From Firmicutes bacterium UBA2530 (lineage in GTDB: Bacteria; Bacillota; Clostridia; Tissierellales; Sedimentibacteraceae), in NCBI GenBank assembly GCA_002340985.1, contig DDNC01000027.1, positions 66,165-118,275 on the forward strand: a DNA stretch of 52,111 nt, read 5' to 3'. Positions 30,533 to 39,302 of the stretch are shown here, one piece after another. The notes below the pieces were generated by a model that worked only from the letters and a program-made list of their open reading frames with translations, was not told the origin of the DNA and ran no database searches. Each line of letters opens with the position of its first letter. Within the stretch, counting starts at the first letter, position 1. Position numbers and translations under genes: made by a program.

Positions 30533-30832
30533 CTATAATTCTATATCCAGCAGGTATGAGCTGAGGCTTTTTCCATGCTTGTCAAGGGCTAACGACCTGG
30601 TTACACCGCCGCCAAGAGCATCATACATAACAAAGTTAAGAGCTCCCAATTGAGGCAGTTCATATCTTTTAACCTCACCATTAACAATATCCTTAAACCA
30701 TTCCTTAACAACCTTAGGCGTTATTTTTTCTTTTATCAGCTCATAATCCTTGATGTCATAAGCTATGAGAGATACATTAGAAATATTACCCTTATCTCCT
30801 GTTCTTGAATGAGCTATTTCCCATAATTTCAT
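30533..30832 (-). CDS. DUF4387 protein (AtuA C-terminal-like domain)
   Basis: 99 residues: MKLWEIAHSRTGDKGNISNV, FKDIVNGEVKRYELPQLGALNFVMYDALGGGVTRSL (quoted in parts of the known family pattern). In larger AtuA proteins this module is fused to the C-terminus; here it is a separate gene directly after the AtuA-like gene and overlapping its stop by one base. The pair probably forms one enzyme. Substrate unknown. Confidence 0.85.
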   Translation of the reverse strand: MKLWEIAHSRTGDKGNISNVSLIAYDIKDYELIKEKITPKVVKEWFKDIVNGEVKRYELPQLGALNFVMYDALGGGVTRSLALDKHGKSLSSYLLDIEL

Positions 30833-32181
30833 TATTGTACCTCCTTGTACATTATTTTGGCTTCCACGTCATTACGGTCAATCAATATTGAAGCCACCGA
30901 TACAATTTCGCTCACTGATTTAGTTGCTCCGCCACCACCCGCAGGTCCGTTGGTATATAATGTTTCAACTTCATTTCCTACTTGATCCGCATCATATCTT
31001 TTCTTTGTTCTTGCGGAAACTCTGAGTCTGACTTCTTCAGGAACGTTGTATTTTCTGTCTTTATTTTTATAAATTGCATTTATACCAATGAAATCTATTC
31101 TTAATTCTTCATATTTGACTTCTGTCAGTTCAAGTCTCTTTTCAACTATATCCGCTGCTAATTTGGCTCTGTCCAGGCATCCCGGACCTGCATAGCTTAT
31201 TTCTCCTTCGCCTATGAAGCAGTCCTTATAACCTATGCTTACCTTTAGCGTATCCGTTTTTTCTCTGCCTGTGGCGCCCATTACATCTACAGCATTATTT
31301 CCCTTTTCTGTAAAAGTTACATTTGAAAAGTCTGCTATGCAGTCTGGGGTGAAATATGTTGAAGGATCATGGATTTCATATATCATCTGCTCCGTTAATG
31401 TATCCTTGTTTACAACTCCTCCTGAGCCCTCCACCTTGGTAATTGTGAATTCACCATTTTCGCTTACCTCGGCTATAGGGAAACCAAGCTCCCACAATCT
31501 CTGAACATCCTTCTTGCCGGGTTCCGCAAAATATCCACCAGTAGCCTGTCCTCCGCATTCCAGCAAGTGTCCGACTAATGTTCCTTTACCCAGTAAATCA
31601 TAATTATTTATATCCCAGCCAAATTCATAAACCAGCGGAGCCAAAAATAATGCCGGGTCTGAAACTCTTCCGGTTACTATAATGTCTGCCCCATTTCTTA
31701 GGGCTTCAACTATTCCGTCAATACCCATGTATACATTGGCAGATATTATATCGCCGTCCAATTCGGCAAGAGGTTTGCCCGTCTCCCAAACTGTCGTATT
31801 TTTGTATTTATCTAATTTCACAAGCACATCATCCCCGTATACGGCGGCCACCTTTAAGCCACTTATGCCTTTTTCCTCTGCCATTTTACAGATTACCTCA
31901 ACAGCGCTCTGCGGGTTTGCCGCTCCCATATTTGTAATAACCTTTACTTTGTGCTTATGAGCAAGAGGCAGCACCTTATCCATTCTGTGCTCCAAAAGTC
32001 CGTTGTATCCCTTACTTGGATTAACAAGCTTTGCCTTCTGAGCTATGGCAATTGTTCTTTCAGCTAAGCACTCAAACCCTATATAATCTAAGCGTCCCTT
32101 TTCAATAAGCTCCAATGCGGGCTCAAGCCTATCACCGGCATATCCTGCACCGCTTCCGATTCTGATTTTTTTCACTTTCAA
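30832..32181 (-). CDS. AtuA-family (DUF1446) acyl-CoA/organic acid catabolism protein
   Basis: 449 residues. The start KKIRIGSGAGYAGDRLEPAL, LDYIGFECLAERTIA, and IIVTGRVSDPALFLAPLVYEFGW are family signatures of AtuA, named for acyclic terpene utilisation but spread through anaerobes lacking that pathway. With the CitMHS transporter upstream and DUF4387 downstream it forms a three-gene operon behind a sigma-54 promoter, suggesting uptake and use of a carboxylic acid. The reaction is not established. Confidence 0.85.
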   Translation of the reverse strand: MKVKKIRIGSGAGYAGDRLEPALELIEKGRLDYIGFECLAERTIAIAQKAKLVNPSKGYNGLLEHRMDKVLPLAHKHKVKVITNMGAANPQSAVEVICKMAEEKGISGLKVAAVYGDDVLVKLDKYKNTTVWETGKPLAELDGDIISANVYMGIDGIVEALRNGADIIVTGRVSDPALFLAPLVYEFGWDINNYDLLGKGTLVGHLLECGGQATGGYFAEPGKKDVQRLWELGFPIAEVSENGEFTITKVEGSGGVVNKDTLTEQMIYEIHDPSTYFTPDCIADFSNVTFTEKGNNAVDVMGATGREKTDTLKVSIGYKDCFIGEGEISYAGPGCLDRAKLAADIVEKRLELTEVKYEELRIDFIGINAIYKNKDRKYNVPEEVRLRVSARTKKRYDADQVGNEVETLYTNGPAGGGGATKSVSEIVSVASILIDRNDVEAKIMYKEVQ

Positions 32182-32191
32182 TTCCTCCTAT

Positions 32192-33490
32192 TTAAAATGT
32201 AATCACTCCTGTTACTATGGCTACTGTCAACATTACAATTGTAATCAAGAACGCATATGGAATAGTCTTCTTCTGATGGTCTCCCAAGTCCACGCCTGCC
32301 AAACCAATAAGCAGGAATGTGGATGCCGTTAACGGGCTCACAGGGAATCCTGTAGTCATCTGCCCCATAATTGCCGCTCTTCCTACCATTATAGGATCTA
32401 CTCCAAATTGACTTGCTGTGCTTGTCAATACAGGCATAACTCCAAAATAGAATGAATCCGGATCAAACAGCAAGCTCATCGGCATTGATAAAACACCTGT
32501 AACAACAGGCAGAAATCTTCCCATAGATGTTGGAATCAATCCAACAATTACTTCTGACATTGCCGTAATCATGCCTGTGTCCTTCATTATTCCAGTAAAT
32601 GCGCCCGCCGCAAACAATACACTTGCCATCATCAACGCTTCCTTGGCATGTGCATCAACACGCTCTCTTTGTTCTTTAACATTTGGATAATTTATTACAA
32701 CTGCTAAACAAAATGCAAACATAAATACGACCTGCGGAGGCAATAAATTCGATATCATTATACCTATAGCCCCAATTATCAACAAAATGTTTACAGCAAA
32801 TAATTTTGGTCTATGCAATTTTAATTTTTCAGGATTTGCTTCTGAATTTGCGTGTTCTACATTTGCAAGGGCTATGTTTCCTATTCTTGCCTTTTCCTTT
32901 TTCCCTATAAAGCCTGCTATTACAAGAACAAATATCAAACCGGCTATGACCGGTATTAAAACAGGATTGAAAAGCTCAGTCACAGGAACATTCAAAGATG
33001 TGGCTGCTCTTAATGTAGGGCCTCCCCACGGAACTATGTTCATGGTACCTGCTGCCAGTGCAACAACTGTTGCCAATGAAGATCTGCTCATTCCAACCGC
33101 ATCATATAATGGCAATACCGCAGGAATTGTTACTAAAAATGTTACGGCTCCTGATCCGTCAAGATGTACTATCATAGCTAAAACAGCTGTTCCGACAGCT
33201 ATTTTTACAGGGTCATTCCCCACCGCCTTTATAATCTTTTTAATTATGGGGTCAAATGTACCCGCATCACTTAAAACACCAAAAAATAATATTGCGAATA
33301 TAAACATAACTCCGGTTGGTGCTATAGTTTTTATGCCATTTGTAATGAATCCGCCTACTTCGAATCCAAACCCACCTATTAAAGCCATTACAGTCGGAAC
33401 CGCTATAAGAGCTACTGCCGGGGTTAACTTTTTTGTCATTACTGCAACCAGTAATAATACTACAGATAAAAATCCTAAAGTTGCTAACAT
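32192..33490 (-). CDS. CitMHS-family carboxylate transporter
   Basis: 432 residues, 11-12 hydrophobic segments (for example VALIAVPTVMALIGGF, VMFIFAILFFGVLSDAG, LIFVLVIAGFIG, ALLMMASVLFAAG region). The HLDGSGAVTFLVTIPAVLPLYDAVGM segment is typical of metal-citrate/proton symporters. First gene of the sigma-54 operon, so it likely imports the substrate of the AtuA/DUF4387 pair. TAGGAGGCAAGT precedes the ATG. Confidence 0.9.
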   Translation of the reverse strand: MLATLGFLSVVLLLVAVMTKKLTPAVALIAVPTVMALIGGFGFEVGGFITNGIKTIAPTGVMFIFAILFFGVLSDAGTFDPIIKKIIKAVGNDPVKIAVGTAVLAMIVHLDGSGAVTFLVTIPAVLPLYDAVGMSRSSLATVVALAAGTMNIVPWGGPTLRAATSLNVPVTELFNPVLIPVIAGLIFVLVIAGFIGKKEKARIGNIALANVEHANSEANPEKLKLHRPKLFAVNILLIIGAIGIMISNLLPPQVVFMFAFCLAVVINYPNVKEQRERVDAHAKEALMMASVLFAAGAFTGIMKDTGMITAMSEVIVGLIPTSMGRFLPVVTGVLSMPMSLLFDPDSFYFGVMPVLTSTASQFGVDPIMVGRAAIMGQMTTGFPVSPLTASTFLLIGLAGVDLGDHQKKTIPYAFLITIVMLTVAIVTGVITF

Positions 33491-33529
33491 ACTTGCCTCC
33501 TATTTTTTTATTATTTTGATTTAATAAGT

Positions 33530-33545
33530 AGCAAATTACATGCCA
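33530..33545 (-). promoter_or_regulatory. Sigma-54 promoter of the CitMHS-AtuA-DUF4387 operon
   Basis: Minus strand TGGCAT-GTAAT-TTGCT matches the -24/-12 consensus TGGCAC-N5-TTGCW. It lies 40 bases before the transporter ATG. Confidence 0.88.
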
Positions 33546-33614
33546 ACTATGTGTAAAATTTTTTATTGAAATTTCAATGTCATCTTTAATTAAATTATTA
33601 ATTAAAAAATAAAC

Positions 33615-33737
33615 TTCTAAGATTTTAGAAATTTATTTAATTTTGATAATTATTTATCAAATAAATATTTCAAATTTACACCAAAACAATAATTCTAAAA
33701 ACTTAGAACAACAAATCTCATTTCTAAAATATTAGAA
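33615..33737. promoter_or_regulatory. Three enhancer sites TTCTAA-N4-TTAGAA
   Basis: Perfect palindromes at 33615-33630, 33693-33708 and 33722-33737, 70-190 bases upstream of the sigma-54 promoter, the usual enhancer distance. They are probably bound by the activator encoded at 33775. The third is the core of a longer hairpin at 33714-33745. Confidence 0.85.
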
Positions 33738-33745
33738 ATGAGATT
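33714..33745 (-). terminator. Hairpin after the sigma-54 activator gene, containing enhancer site 3
   Basis: AATCTCATTTCTAA / TTAGAAATGAGATT, 14-bp arms with a 4-base loop, 30 bases past the activator stop. The U tract (TTTGTTGTT) is modest. Confidence 0.6.
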
Positions 33746-33774
33746 GCTGTAATTATAATATAATTATCCTTATT

Positions 33775-35115
33775 TTATTTTATTTTATTGTACAAGGTCG
33801 CCAGAGATATCCCAAGAGCTTTTGCCGCTCTTTTCTTTCCCTCAATATCCTCTCCAAATATTTTAATAGCATTTATGATTTCATTTTTTTCAGTTTCCTT
33901 GACTTTATCACTTAATTTTTGAACTACCTGAGCATTTTTTACTGAATTCTGAACCTGCACCCTGACAGGAAGATGGTTATATTTTATTTCATTATCCTCC
34001 ATCATATTTATGCCAAACTCTATAGAATTCTTCAGTTCTCTTATATTACCAGGCCAATTGTAATTGTACAGCATTAATTCTGCTTCACTGCTAAGAATAA
34101 TATCCTTTTTTAAACTGTTCTTAAATGATTCTATATAATTATACGCCAGCGGCAGAATGTCATCTTTTCTTTCTCTAAGAGGAGGAATCATAAGCGGAAA
34201 CACGGCAATTCTATAAAACAAATCATGTCTGAACATTCCTTCCCGTACCATATCCTCAAGATTTCTATTTGTTGCAGCTATAACTCTTACGTCAATTGCA
34301 GTTTCCTTTACGCTGCCTATCCTTCTGATTGTACCCTCCTGTAAGGTTCTCAACAGCTTAGCCTGCACTTCCAAATCCATCTCAGAAATTTCATCCAAAA
34401 AAATAGTCCCTTTATTGGCTGCCTCAAACAAACCCATTTTTCCTTCTCGCTTCGCACCCGTAAAAGAGCCTTCTTCATATCCAAACAACTCACTGTCTAA
34501 CAAGCTGCCTTGAAAAGAAGCGCAATTTACCGCTATGAAAGGTCCATCTGCTCTATTGGATTCATTATGAATTGCATTTGCATATAATTCCTTACCTGTT
34601 CCGCTTTCTCCAAATATCAATACCGTGATATCCTTTTGAGATATCTTTTTAATTGTATTTTTTACTTCCACGGAACTTATGTCAACCGAAATAATATTAT
34701 CAAGAGTATATTTCGCCTTTTGAATCGCACTGATTCTATTTTCAAGTGATTTAACTTTTGATTTGTATTTATCTATATCACTGTACAGCCTATATATATC
34801 ATCTATATTGCTCACTACTGAAATTGCGCCTATCAAATCAGATTCTTCAAATATGGGAGACATATTTACCGAATACTCAATACCAGATTCTTCTCTTAAA
34901 ACACCGACTATTGGTTTCTTAGTCGTCAATACATTTGGGAGTCTCGCCCCCGGCCTTGCTTCTCTTAATTTTTTACCTACAATCTCATCATAAGCAACTT
35001 TTGTTATCCTGGTATATGCAGGATTAATATATTTAACAATTTCCTCTGTATCTATAATTAAAATCCCATCATATAGATTATCAAAGAATGTTTTAATCCA
35101 ACTGTTTATTCTCAT
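33775..35115 (-). CDS. PAS-domain sigma-54-dependent activator (AtuA operon)
   Basis: 446 residues. A PAS domain (residues 5-110) is followed by a linker helix, the AAA+ domain with GESGTGKE (169-176), the sigma-54 contact loop GSFTGA (216-221) and Walker B TIFLDEI (237-243), and a C-terminal Fis-type HTH (GKKRAAKALGISLATLYNKIK region). It likely senses a small ligand by PAS and turns on the convergently oriented downstream operon through the TTCTAA sites. Start ATG 35115. Confidence 0.95.
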   Translation of the reverse strand: MRINSWIKTFFDNLYDGILIIDTEEIVKYINPAYTRITKVAYDEIVGKKLREARPGARLPNVLTTKKPIVGVLREESGIEYSVNMSPIFEESDLIGAISVVSNIDDIYRLYSDIDKYKSKVKSLENRISAIQKAKYTLDNIISVDISSVEVKNTIKKISQKDITVLIFGESGTGKELYANAIHNESNRADGPFIAVNCASFQGSLLDSELFGYEEGSFTGAKREGKMGLFEAANKGTIFLDEISEMDLEVQAKLLRTLQEGTIRRIGSVKETAIDVRVIAATNRNLEDMVREGMFRHDLFYRIAVFPLMIPPLRERKDDILPLAYNYIESFKNSLKKDIILSSEAELMLYNYNWPGNIRELKNSIEFGINMMEDNEIKYNHLPVRVQVQNSVKNAQVVQKLSDKVKETEKNEIINAIKIFGEDIEGKKRAAKALGISLATLYNKIK

Positions 35116-35142
35116 ATTATACCTCTTATTTAGTATGATGAT

Positions 35143-35171
35143 ATTTTAACATTTATAATAAACTATTACAA
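35143..35171 (-). promoter_or_regulatory. Putative promoter of the activator gene
   Basis: Minus strand TTGTAA (35166-35171), 17 bases, TAAAAT (35143-35148), 28 bases before the start codon. Confidence 0.6.
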
Positions 35172-35269
35172 TAACACAATAAGCTCTTCTGTAATTTTGC
35201 TCTTTTATTTATCATATATATATTATCTCCTGTTTCCCGGCGCACATCCACATATATTGAGCATAAAAA

Positions 35270-35289
35270 CGGAGCTGTTTCCAGCTCCG
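35270..35289 (-). terminator. Terminator of the symporter gene
   Basis: CGGAGCTG / CAGCTCCG with a GAAA loop and TTTTTA on the minus strand. Confidence 0.88.
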
Positions 35290-35335
35290 AGCACATTAAT
35301 AATAAGGTTATCAATGTGATATTTAACATATAAAA

Positions 35336-36574
35336 CTACTTAGAAACAACCACTTGCTTATCTATTATGCCTCTGTCAAGCTCACCTTCTGTTGCGGATA
35401 CCACAACTGCGCATGCAGCATCTCCTGTTATGTTTATCATTGTTCTCATCATATCCAAAACTCTGTCAACTCCTGCGATAAGAGCAATACCTTCCAATGG
35501 AAGTCCAACAGACTGAAGAACCATACCCAGCATTATCATACCTGCTCCTGGAACTCCTGCCGTACCTATTGACGCCAATGTAGCAGTCAATATAATTGTC
35601 AGCTGAGCACCTACAGACAGCTCCAACCCATATACCTGAGCGATAAAGAATGCACATATCCCTTGATAGATTGCGGTTCCGTCCATATTAACCGTTGCAC
35701 CCAGAGGAAGAACAAAGCTGCTGATTGATTTCGGAACTCCCAGATTCTCTTCGGAACATTTCATTGTTATGGGCAGCGTTCCCGAGCTGCTTGCCGTTGT
35801 GAAGGCAAATACCATTGCAGGAGATATTCCTTTGAAAAATCTTACGGGATTAACCTTGGCAAATATACTCACTGTGGAGGTATATGTCAGAATAGCGTGA
35901 AGAGCACATCCCGCATATACAACCAATATGAGCTTAAGCAGCGGCAGAAGAACCTTTGGTCCATTAACAGCAACTACCGGTGTAATAAGAGCGAAAACAC
36001 CTATGGGAGCAAATTGCATTATTACTCCTATGATTTTATACATAACCTCTGCAAATGAGTCAAAAAAGTTGTACAAAGTCTTCCCTTTTTCGCCTATCCC
36101 TATAATACTGGCTCCAATAATAAGTGCAAATGCTATAATTTGAAGCATATTTCCGTCAACCAGCGCCTTCAGAGGGTTTGAAGGAATAATGTTCAACAAT
36201 GTTTCGGCAATAGCCGGCGCCTCAGCAATATCAACTTTTGCATCCACCGGAATAGAAAATCCTCCGCCTACATTAGTAACGTTTGCCAGCAATAAACCGA
36301 TAGTAACGGCGAAGGCTGTTGTCATCATGTAATACAGCATAGTCTTGCCGCCTATTCTCCCGAGCTTCCTTACGTCGTCCATGCTGCATGTGCCCACTAC
36401 CAATGAGCTGAATACCAGGGGAACGATCGAAAGCTTAATTAGGTTCAAAAACAATGTTCCAAAGGGTTTAACATATTTTGATGCAATGTCAGGGTTAGGC
36501 TGAAGAATAATTCCTAATAATATACCTAATGCCAACCCTATGAAAATCTTAGTTGTCAGTTGCATTTTTTTCAT
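35336..36574 (-). CDS. Dicarboxylate/amino acid:cation symporter (GltP/DctA family)
   Basis: 412 residues. Signatures: FTTASSSGTLPITM (hairpin 1), LPLGATVNMDGTAIYQG (TM7 with NMDGT), and SIGTAGVPGAGMIML (hairpin 2). VDRVLDMMRTMINITGDA in TM8 carries the arginine/aspartate that bind the substrate. It is a sodium- or proton-coupled importer of glutamate, aspartate or C4-dicarboxylates, which would supply aspartate to the decarboxylase at 49697. Single gene between two terminators. Confidence 0.95.
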   Translation of the reverse strand: MKKMQLTTKIFIGLALGILLGIILQPNPDIASKYVKPFGTLFLNLIKLSIVPLVFSSLVVGTCSMDDVRKLGRIGGKTMLYYMMTTAFAVTIGLLLANVTNVGGGFSIPVDAKVDIAEAPAIAETLLNIIPSNPLKALVDGNMLQIIAFALIIGASIIGIGEKGKTLYNFFDSFAEVMYKIIGVIMQFAPIGVFALITPVVAVNGPKVLLPLLKLILVVYAGCALHAILTYTSTVSIFAKVNPVRFFKGISPAMVFAFTTASSSGTLPITMKCSEENLGVPKSISSFVLPLGATVNMDGTAIYQGICAFFIAQVYGLELSVGAQLTIILTATLASIGTAGVPGAGMIMLGMVLQSVGLPLEGIALIAGVDRVLDMMRTMINITGDAACAVVVSATEGELDRGIIDKQVVVSK

Positions 36575-36611
36575 TCTTAAATCCTCCTTTATTTTTCATA
36601 TACCTTTAAAC

Positions 36612-36640
36612 ATTATAACTCATTTATTAAAATTTGTCTT
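36612..36640 (-). promoter_or_regulatory. Possible symporter promoter
   Basis: Minus strand AAGACA (36635-36640), 17 bases, TATAAT (36612-36617). The -35 is weak. Confidence 0.45.
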
Positions 36641-36751
36641 CCTTTATTTTTCCTAAAAATTTTAATTTTCAATCATTTTTTCTTTACATTATAAATATAT
36701 GACACAATTAATAATTAATACGTTACGCTTTTTTCGACATATTAATCACAA

Positions 36752-36773
36752 AAAACTGCCTTTCGGCAGTTTT
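36752..36773 (-). terminator. Terminator of prmA-rsmE
   Basis: AAAACTGCC / GGCAGTTTT, loop GAAA on the minus strand, then TTTTTT. It overlaps the rsmE stop codon. Confidence 0.9.
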
Positions 36774-37509
36774 AAATCATTTCATCACATGCATACATTA
36801 TTACGGAAGATGCTACCAGCCCTGCGGTTTCTGTTCTCAGAATCCTTTTTCCCAAGGTAACTATATGTGCCCCTGCTTCTCTGAGCATCTCTATTTCCTT
36901 TATATCAAATCCGCCTTCCGGTCCGATTATTACATAATATCTCTGCTTCGGCTGCGACAATACTTCCTTCAGCGTTTTCATGTCCTCCAGTTCATATGGA
37001 ACTATAATCTGTGCATCTTCTTTCTTCAGTCTATCAACAAGCTCCCTGACAGTTATTATGTCCTCAACCTCCGGAACGAGATTTCTTTTGCTTTGTTTAG
37101 ATGACTCCTTTGCTATTTTGCGCCATCTGTCGAGTTTTTTCTGCTCTCTGCCCTTATCGTTAAGCTTCACGACAGTCCTTTCCGTTATGAGAGGTATGAA
37201 GCTTTTCACGCCCAGCTCCACATTCTGCTGAATTATTGTTTCCATTTTTGTCTGCTTAGGAATACCCTGACACAAAGTAACGGTTATTTCAGTTTCATTG
37301 TTTCTGTCTATTTCCCCGGTAATCTCACAAATGATATCTTCCTTGTTTATCTCCGCGATCTCCGCAGTATATTCACGACTTTCGGTTACTACGGAAATCA
37401 CATCACCTGCTTCAGCTCGCAGTATTGTTTTCAGATGTCTGGCATCTCCGCCTGTAACCCTTACTATGCCGCTCTCTATTTTATCATCAGCACAAAAATA
37501 TCTGAACAT
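36772..37509 (-). CDS. rsmE: 16S rRNA m3U1498 methyltransferase RsmE
   Basis: 245 residues. The N-terminal PUA-like part contains GDARHLKTILRAEAGD; the SPOUT domain contains ERTVVKLNDKG...RWRKIAKESSKQSKRNLVPE, YYVIIGPEGGFDIKEIE and LGKRILRTETAGLVASSVI, the trefoil-knot AdoMet site. It methylates U1498 of 16S rRNA. It follows prmA by 10 bases, a common pairing. Confidence 0.97.
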   Translation of the reverse strand: MFRYFCADDKIESGIVRVTGGDARHLKTILRAEAGDVISVVTESREYTAEIAEINKEDIICEITGEIDRNNETEITVTLCQGIPKQTKMETIIQQNVELGVKSFIPLITERTVVKLNDKGREQKKLDRWRKIAKESSKQSKRNLVPEVEDIITVRELVDRLKKEDAQIIVPYELEDMKTLKEVLSQPKQRYYVIIGPEGGFDIKEIEMLREAGAHIVTLGKRILRTETAGLVASSVIMYACDEMI

Positions 37510-37519
37510 TTCTACCTCA

Positions 37520-38494
37520 CTATTTTAATTTAGCCGTTATGCTTACCCATTCCTCGCTATTGTTTATTTCCATGATTTCAAATCCGAGCTCTTTAAAATT
37601 GTCAACAACATCATCCAAATATTTTGTAATTATTCCGGATGCAATAACAAGACCGCCTTTTTTCAAAAACTTCGGGAATGTGAAGCTCATGCCCATTATA
37701 ATCTGGGCAATGATATTTACGGCAATCATATCGTATTTATCAAAGCCTATGTCTGACTGCAATTTTTCATCAGACGTTACATCTCCGCAGAATATGGTGA
37801 AGTCTTCTTCTTTTATATTGTTTAAGGACGCATTTTCTCTTGATATTCTAACTGAATTTTCATCAATGTCAACACCTGTTATCCTGCGTGCACCCAGCAA
37901 TATTGACGCTATGGACAGTATACCGCTGCCACAGCCCATATCAAGAACCTCTGAATCCTTTTCTATATGCTTTATAATTTGTTCAATGCACAGGCGTGTT
38001 GTATGATGCTGTCCTGTTCCGAAGCTCATTCCGGGGTCTATTTCAAGGACAATTTTTCCGTCCTCCGGCTCCTCCAGCTCCTCCCATGAGGGCTTGATGA
38101 TGATTTTATCAGATACTGTGAAAGGCTTGAAATACTGCTTCCAATTGTTGGCCCAGTCCTCGTCATTCAATATTTTCGTTTCTATTTCGAGCCTGCCAAA
38201 ATCTACATCCTCGTATTCACTTTTTAAATTCTTTGTAAATTCATATATATTCTTCAATAATTCCTTTCCCTGATTATTATCTGCCAGGTATACCTTGATG
38301 CAGCTTTCGCTGTCCTTCATTTTCGAAAGCTCTTCATCATAGTAATCCCAGTTCAGGGTATCATTGTTAAGAAAGTCATAAAACACACTTGCATCCTCAA
38401 TGACTGCGTCATTGATTCCAAGCCTTATCAATGCTCCGTTTATTATTTCAATTCCGTTGGTGGTCGTATATATGGAAACCTCGGTCCAGTTCAT
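37520..38494 (-). CDS. prmA: Ribosomal protein L11 methyltransferase PrmA
   Basis: 324 residues. The AdoMet site is EVLDMGCGSGILSIASILLGARRITGVDID-like (VLDMGCGSGILSI), followed by DMIAVNIIAQIIM; PGMSFGTGQHHTT is the family hallmark. GGAGGAAAA precedes the ATG. It trimethylates L11. Confidence 0.97.
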   Translation of the reverse strand: MNWTEVSIYTTTNGIEIINGALIRLGINDAVIEDASVFYDFLNNDTLNWDYYDEELSKMKDSESCIKVYLADNNQGKELLKNIYEFTKNLKSEYEDVDFGRLEIETKILNDEDWANNWKQYFKPFTVSDKIIIKPSWEELEEPEDGKIVLEIDPGMSFGTGQHHTTRLCIEQIIKHIEKDSEVLDMGCGSGILSIASILLGARRITGVDIDENSVRISRENASLNNIKEEDFTIFCGDVTSDEKLQSDIGFDKYDMIAVNIIAQIIMGMSFTFPKFLKKGGLVIASGIITKYLDDVVDNFKELGFEIMEINNSEEWVSITAKLK

Positions 38495-38544
38495 TTTTCC
38501 TCCGTTGCTGCATAATTCAGCTTACATTTTTCAATACGATGATT

Positions 38545-38573
38545 ATTATATAGTATCTTAAGATTATTTTCAA
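38545..38573 (-). promoter_or_regulatory. prmA-rsmE promoter
   Basis: Minus strand TTGAAA (38568-38573), 17 bases, TATAAT (38545-38550). Confidence 0.8.
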
Positions 38574-38590
38574 TAATTCATATTATAAAA

Positions 38591-38612
38591 TATCCGGGCA
38601 TTCGCCCGGATA
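38591..38612 (-). terminator. Terminator of the holin-amidase pair
   Basis: TATCCGGGC / GCCCGGATA with a 4-base loop and TTTTATAAT on the minus strand, 8 bases past the amidase stop. Confidence 0.88.
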
Positions 38613-38619
38613 CATCTAC

Positions 38620-39300
38620 TTACTTGTCCTGCTGCATTCTTTCTGTTATTATGAGACATCTTATCATATCCTCAGTGAAATTCAGCGATCCGTCTGAGTT
38701 TCCATTAACATATCCCGCAGCCATCCATTTTTTCATATATTTCCGGTAAAATTCCGGAATATCCGAGATATTTCTGTATCTCTTTACTTCATATACATCC
38801 ATAGAATCCATTTCTTTCTTAATATCCTCAATAAATTTATCCCAGTGAGACAATATGAGTCTCGGGCATAATTTTCCGCTCCAGTGGCGGTGAGGAACAA
38901 TATTGTCTTTGCTTATTCCTGTGGCTATTATTAACTGAGCGATAAATTTTATTGCTGTTTCTTCGGCTCCGTTAACCTCAGCAATTTCAATTCCGATGCT
39001 TTTTCTGTTTCCGTCTCCCTGAGCTCCGTCTCCTGCATGCCACGCTGATTCTGTAATTGGCAGCTCCTGGTACACCTCTCCGGGCCCCACGGTAAAATGC
39101 CAGCTTTTATTGATGTCTACCGTATCTACATATATCGAATTGGCCAATGCCGATGCTCCGGGATTGCCTGTGTTGTGGATTGTGATATATTCAGGGCTCA
39201 TAGGATATTGGGGTCTTGCAAGCTTATTTGAAACAGGTATCAGGTGATGAATTATGCTTATTCCGTCCAATTGAGTGACTATCCCGTCTTTAAGCAGCAT
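38620..39300 (-). CDS. N-acetylmuramoyl-L-alanine amidase (endolysin-like)
   Basis: 226 residues. Amidase_2 domain (about 30-165): EYITIHNTGNPG, SWHFTVGPGEVYQELPI, AWHAGDGAQGDGNRKSIGIEI and VPHRHWSGKLCPRLI, with the zinc ligands H, H and C. No signal peptide, as in phage endolysins. The C-terminal 55 residues (YRNISDIPEFYRKYMKKWMAAGYVNGNSDGSLN region) resemble an SLH-like wall module. It starts 2 bases after the holin gene, forming a lysis cassette. No other phage gene is nearby. Confidence 0.9.
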   Translation of the reverse strand: MLLKDGIVTQLDGISIIHHLIPVSNKLARPQYPMSPEYITIHNTGNPGASALANSIYVDTVDINKSWHFTVGPGEVYQELPITESAWHAGDGAQGDGNRKSIGIEIAEVNGAEETAIKFIAQLIIATGISKDNIVPHRHWSGKLCPRLILSHWDKFIEDIKKEMDSMDVYEVKRYRNISDIPEFYRKYMKKWMAAGYVNGNSDGSLNFTEDMIRCLIITERMQQDK

Positions 39301-39302
39301 TA

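Noticed and set aside
30832..32181. Acyclic terpene degradation pathway
   Set aside because: Only the AtuA-like protein is present, without geranyl-CoA carboxylase or other atu genes, so the name does not give the function.
32787..33524. Long plus-strand frame opposite the CitMHS gene
   Set aside because: Antisense shadow of a membrane-protein gene with biased codons; no ribosome site and no recognisable domain.
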